From Leptospirales bacterium (GTDB lineage Bacteria > Spirochaetota > Leptospiria > Leptospirales > Leptonemataceae), in assembly GCA_019694655.1 (NCBI GenBank), contig JAIBBN010000017.1:1-54180 (forward strand): 54,180 bases of DNA. Direction: 5' to 3'. The notes beneath the pieces were generated by a model. The model had not been told where the DNA came from, ran no database searches, and saw nothing but the letters and a program-made list of their open reading frames with translations. How positions within the stretch are numbered: position 1 is the first letter of the stretch; every line of letters starts with the position of its first letter. This document shows, in pieces, positions 51,104 to 54,180 of this stretch. A program made the translations under genes and the position numbers.

Positions 51104-51953
51104 CGCTGTTGAGTCTGTTGAAAAAGCCCGCTCCAGGAAAAGAAGCGCCAAAAACTGACCCATCTTGCCGGCATGCCTCTGAATCGTCGGAAGGAGAGGG
51201 CAGATGACCCGCTACAAACACTATGATCGCACCCAATGTCGCATGGTCGCGGTTGATTCCGACAGACAGATTCTGCCAGGTAGTTTCGCGTCTGTGCTGG
51301 ATCGGCTCATTGATCGTCGCTTTCGCCTTAGCGGTCTCGATGCACGCACGAATCCGGCGCTCCAGCATTTGACCCACGTACTTTGCTTAAGATCATTCTG
51401 TATGCCTATTCGCGTGGCCTGTATTCCTCGCGGGCGATTGAGGAGGCGTGCCGCACAAAAGTAACCTTCATGGCGCTCACCGGCCGCATAGCGTGCCAGC
51501 TGCGAAAGCGTTGTCTTGGAGCAGACACAGCCAGACGGCGGAACTTATACGTCATAGACAATCGCGTCGAAGCAACGCATGCCAGCCGCATGAAGGCAAA
51601 GATCGACGCGCTTCGAGGTCGCCAGCTCTATTCAAAACGCATGGGCATCGTGGAGCCCGTGTTTGCGAACATCACCTTCCAGAAAGGGCTCAATCGTTTC
51701 ACGCTGCGTGGTCGAAAAAAGGCAACGCCCAATGGCTGCTCTATTGCATGGTCCACAACATCGAAAAGATCGCCAACGCTGCTGATCTCCGGCGTTTGTG
51801 ATCGCGCAATCCGTGCGCCCGGGCCGCCATTCGCGCACCGCCCTGCGAAAAACGTCGAATTGCCTGACTCCGATCAAAAAAGTTCGCTTCGATCTGTCCG
51901 AAGAGGCAGGCGAGGACAGGCAGCTTCAAATTCTGTACTTATTCGTCAGTCTG
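51104..51953 (+). mobile_element. IS1182-family remnant, copy 2
   Basis: Same left flank (CCGGAGCGTAGCGGAGGGCC) and same internal deletion as copy 1, but with about 110 bp more of the end (RMGIVEPVFANITFQKGLNR, a C-terminal IS1182 motif) and the same KATPNGCS sequence. The left limit is GCATAAC at 51097-51103 and the right limit is GTTAGGC at 51954-51960. The identity with copy 1 stops at GGTTA. Confidence 0.8.
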
Positions 51954-51979
51954 GTTAGGCACCGTTCCGCCGAACCGTG

Positions 51980-52531
51980 TCAAGGACGCAATTGTGCAAC
52001 TGGCCACGTGTGCCCCATCGTTCGTGAAAGGCCCGGGAATCCTGCCCATCGGATCGCGAACGATAGATAGTCCAGGAGTGCGAGGTCTCCATACGGAGTA
52101 TTCGTCACTGTGTACGGGCCGTCCTCACTCAGTGCGATATTGTAGAATGGACCGCCGGAAACATTCGCTTTATGGTAGTAGTCGGGGCTCACGGGAAAGC
52201 GGAATACTTCATATGCTTCCAAGTAAGATTCGGTGTCGGCAAGGTAATCACTGAGTTCTGCCAGGGCGGACTCCGGCGAATCAATCATGAGCGGGTCGGG
52301 GTACTCACAACCGCCCCAAGCCTGCGGCGGGGTCCCGCTGAAGTCGATGGAGTCCAAACGGCGATAAAAGTCCCGCAGTTCCTGCGGCAAAGGAAAGTGT
52401 TTCTCTAATTCTGCGATCGAATCAGCGGTCTGATTCGTCGCCATCCGTACTGGCGTCGCGGAAACGAATTGATAGCCTGCTTGTTCGAGGTTCTTAACCA
52501 ACCCGGATAGCTTAACGATGATGTCTTCCAT
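51980..52531 (-). CDS. SMI1/KNR4-family protein (cassette gene)
   Basis: A 183-residue protein begun at MEDIIVKLSGLVKNLEQ; the longer frame runs into the attC-like repeat. SIAELEKHFPLPQELRDFYR and WGGCEYPDPLMIDSPESAL carry the SMI1/KNR4 (SUKH) signature. Many SUKH proteins are immunity proteins against polymorphic toxins, and a nuclease-toxin partner is not visible here, which fits a mobile orphan. The stop lies about 20 bases from GCCTAAC. Confidence 0.75.
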   Translation of the reverse strand: MEDIIVKLSGLVKNLEQAGYQFVSATPVRMATNQTADSIAELEKHFPLPQELRDFYRRLDSIDFSGTPPQAWGGCEYPDPLMIDSPESALAELSDYLADTESYLEAYEVFRFPVSPDYYHKANVSGGPFYNIALSEDGPYTVTNTPYGDLALLDYLSFAIRWAGFPGLSRTMGHTWPVAQLRP

Positions 52532-52550
52532 GGTGTGAACGCGGAATGGC

Positions 52551-52759
52551 GGATAACGTATTAAGTTCCCCGAAGTTGCGCGAAGCGCAATTTGTCCGCA
52601 GCACGGCGCGGCGCGCGCACTTCTTATATTCCTGAACCTGCGCGCGCCCGCGTGAAGCAAAAAGGCGAACGTGTGAGCCGTTTGCTGAGAGTGCCAGGAC
52701 CGAGCACCGTAGCGGAACGCAGTGTAGCGGAGGCGCGGAGCGGGGAACGAGAGTTATGC
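52551..52759. repeat. attC-like repeat 3
   Basis: Bounded by GGATAAC (52551) and GTTATGC (52753). It shares CCGAAGTTGCGCGAAGCGCA, CGCGCGCCCGCGTGAAGCAA, GTGAGCCGTTTGCTGAGAG, CCGAGCACCG and GCGGAGCG with repeats 1, 2 and 4. Confidence 0.7.
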
Positions 52760-52780
52760 GACGTGCCACACCCACATTGT

Positions 52781-53812
52781 TTAGAGTGACGGAAACTCGA
52801 TTGGAGGTTTGATGAATTCTTTTCCGTATTTTTCCAATAGGGGTAACATGATTTTACGTTTTGTTTCAGAGAATCCACAAAACAGAGAGGCCAAATTCTT
52901 GTTCTTGAGAACCGGTATTAAGTCTTCTGCTTCCTGAGAGTTACCTTCAAGCAAATGGAACACATTGAGAGCGGGAGCAGATTGGAGTCCCGAGAAATCT
53001 TTTAGTTTTTTCATTTGTTGAACACGAACCGCGCGGAGCTTAGTCAACTTTGCGCAATCAGGCAAGGCTATTATCTGCGCCAGGGATTGGAGAAACAGGA
53101 TTTCCAGATTAAGAAGTTTGCTAATTTGCGAAATGTCCCGAAGACCTGCCACTTGCCACAATTCTAGGTACCTAATACTCGCGCTTTCAAGTCCTTTCAA
53201 GCTAGGAACTCCACCGAGCTTAATATCCAGAGAGCGCAAGAGTGGCAAATTGCGTACAAACTTAAGGCTGCCAATCTTGATAGATCTCAAGGTTAGGTCT
53301 TCAAGAGCGGGAAGCTCACCAATCACTTCGAGGTTCTTTGAGTGGCCCTCCAGATATAGACTCCTTAGACTGCGAAATCGGGTTATGGCATCGATGCTTG
53401 GCCTCTTAGATTTTGTGCCTTCTAAGCCCAATGTTTCTATCGAGTCCGGGAGTTTCTCAAGAAAGGAAAAGTTATCGAGGGAAAAGATGCCAACGCGGAG
53501 GGTTTTTAGCTTGGGTAAATGCGCTACTGACTCGACATGTTCTGCCTGCATTATGCAATTCGCAGTGAAATGCTGTAAATTTGGGAGATGGTCCAGCAGA
53601 CTCAGATCACAAGTTTCCGTGTGATGCCCCCAAAAACGCAGTTCGATGTCTGGACGGAGGCGAAATACGTCATTCAGCCGCTGCGCTGTCTTTACTGAGA
53701 TAGGGCTACCTGTTTGTATTAGCTTTGTCTTCAGGTCTTCCGCACGATTGCGCAAAACTTTGTCGGAGACTTTATCTGAAAACTCCCATGCATGTGGCGC
53801 AAACTGCTTCAT
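52781..53812 (-). CDS. leucine-rich repeat protein (cassette gene)
   Basis: A 343-residue protein without a signal peptide. About eight to ten leucine-rich repeats of about 22-24 residues are seen: HLPKLKTLRVGIFSLDNFSF, LRSLYLEGHSKNLEVIGEL, LPLLRSLDIKLGGVPSLKG, IRYLELWQVAGLRDISQIS, LNLEILFLQSLAQIIALPD. It is a cytoplasmic binding protein of unknown partner. Base composition is clearly poorer in GC than the neighbouring genes, so it came from elsewhere. It begins 32 bases after the core of repeat 4. Confidence 0.75.
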   Translation of the reverse strand: MKQFAPHAWEFSDKVSDKVLRNRAEDLKTKLIQTGSPISVKTAQRLNDVFRLRPDIELRFWGHHTETCDLSLLDHLPNLQHFTANCIMQAEHVESVAHLPKLKTLRVGIFSLDNFSFLEKLPDSIETLGLEGTKSKRPSIDAITRFRSLRSLYLEGHSKNLEVIGELPALEDLTLRSIKIGSLKFVRNLPLLRSLDIKLGGVPSLKGLESASIRYLELWQVAGLRDISQISKLLNLEILFLQSLAQIIALPDCAKLTKLRAVRVQQMKKLKDFSGLQSAPALNVFHLLEGNSQEAEDLIPVLKNKNLASLFCGFSETKRKIMLPLLEKYGKEFIKPPIEFPSL

Positions 53813-53843
53813 ATTGGCAAGAATCCTGTGGGTGTGGCATGTC

Positions 53844-54055
53844 GCATAACGTATTTGTGTAGCCGACGTGCGAGCGCAGCGAGCATGTGCCCGAAGTTCC
53901 GACCCGGCGCGCGCGCTTCTTATTTTCCACTTTTCGCGCGCGTCCGGGCGAGCGAATAAACGGAGCGAAGCGAAATGTTTCGCGAGAGGAACGAGTGGCC
54001 GAGCACCGCAGGCGGCCTGCCCGCCGAGGAGCGGAGTGGCTACATGGAGTTATGT
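53844..54055. repeat. attC-like repeat 4
   Basis: Bounded by GCATAAC (53844-53850) and GTTATGT (54049-54055), 212 bp. It shares GAGCGCAGCGAGCATGTGCC, CCGAAGTTCCG, GCGCGCGTCCGGGCGAGC, GAGTGGCCGAGCACCGCAGG and GAGGAGCGGAGTGG with the other repeats. Confidence 0.7.
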
Positions 54056-54057
54056 GT

Positions 54058-54180
54058 TCAGCTAACCTTCATGTCTAACACTCCCATGGTATCCGCAGGC
54101 CTTTTGCCCATGTTGCGATACCCGCGGTGGGGGCGTTCGTAGTTGTAGAACTGGATCCATTTGTTCAGGTCTCGCTGCAG
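54058..54180 (-). CDS. IS481/IS3-like transposase, C-terminus (continues outside window)
   Basis: The last 40 codons of a transposase whose start is outside the window. LQRDLNKWIQFYNYERPHRG then YRNMGKRPADT is the conserved end of rve-domain transposases, which carries the final catalytic Glu segment. The stop TGA lies two bases from the right core of attC-like repeat 4, so it occupies a cassette position. Confidence 0.85.
   Translation of the reverse strand: MQRDLNKWIQFYNYERPHRGYRNMGKRPADTMGVLDMKVS

Noticed and set aside
47898-54055. A CRISPR array
   Set aside because: Repeats are about 200 bp, palindromic and separated by genes of 300-1000 bp, and no cas genes are seen.

Overview
The window reads as chromosomal DNA of a GC-rich Gram-negative bacterium, most likely a spirochaete of the Leptospirales/Leptonema-Turneriella kind. 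The pointers are indirect: a divergent FliG-type motor protein standing alone, many small lipoproteins with loose lipoboxes, a DUF1566 lipoprotein, and a chromosomal set typical of free-living didermic bacteria. There is no rRNA or protein-coding marker that fixes the genus, so this is an inference.

Core part (about 1-29.4 kb). A truncated MATE exporter, a beta-propeller-like surface protein, an FAD-dependent dehydrogenase and several envelope proteins of unknown function precede lipA. Then comes a long, tightly coupled plus-strand operon starting with coaD: RDD, SpoIIM-like, an integral membrane protein, a DUF4129-like protein, a DUF4350-like lipoprotein, MoxR ATPase, DUF58 and a membrane LytTR regulator. 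Most junctions overlap by 4-14 bases. A minus-strand stretch follows: an Ntn amidase, an alpha/beta hydrolase, a sugar-nucleotide epimerase, FliG, TldD/TldE proteases and a small mismatch DNA glycosylase.

First accessory stretch (29.5-34.5 kb). A GIY-YIG nuclease-like protein and an unrecognised 412-residue protein form a two-gene unit with a hairpin over the ribosome binding site and a 78-bp tandem repeat at its 3' end. DoxX, an AraC regulator and a MaoC-like hydratase follow.

Defence region (34.5-44.3 kb, all minus strand). A type I restriction-modification operon (hsdM, two hsdS genes, a small conserved protein, hsdR) is split between hsdM and hsdS by two tandem MNT-HEPN (MntA/HepT, type VII) toxin-antitoxin modules. 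Each module is followed by a duplicated 3' end of hsdM, and each is preceded by the same promoter-like spacer. This is the most unusual architecture in the window.

Cassette array (about 46-54.2 kb, genes almost all minus strand). After an IS66 remnant come small one- or two-gene units (HigBA, SMI1/KNR4, a leucine-rich repeat protein, unknown proteins). They are separated by about 200-bp imperfect palindromic repeats whose ends read GCATAAC...GTTATGC, the layout of integron attC sites without an integrase in view (a CALIN-like array). Two copies of an internally deleted IS1182 element sit exactly between such core sites, and their homology breaks at the core. The window ends inside an IS481/IS3-like transposase.
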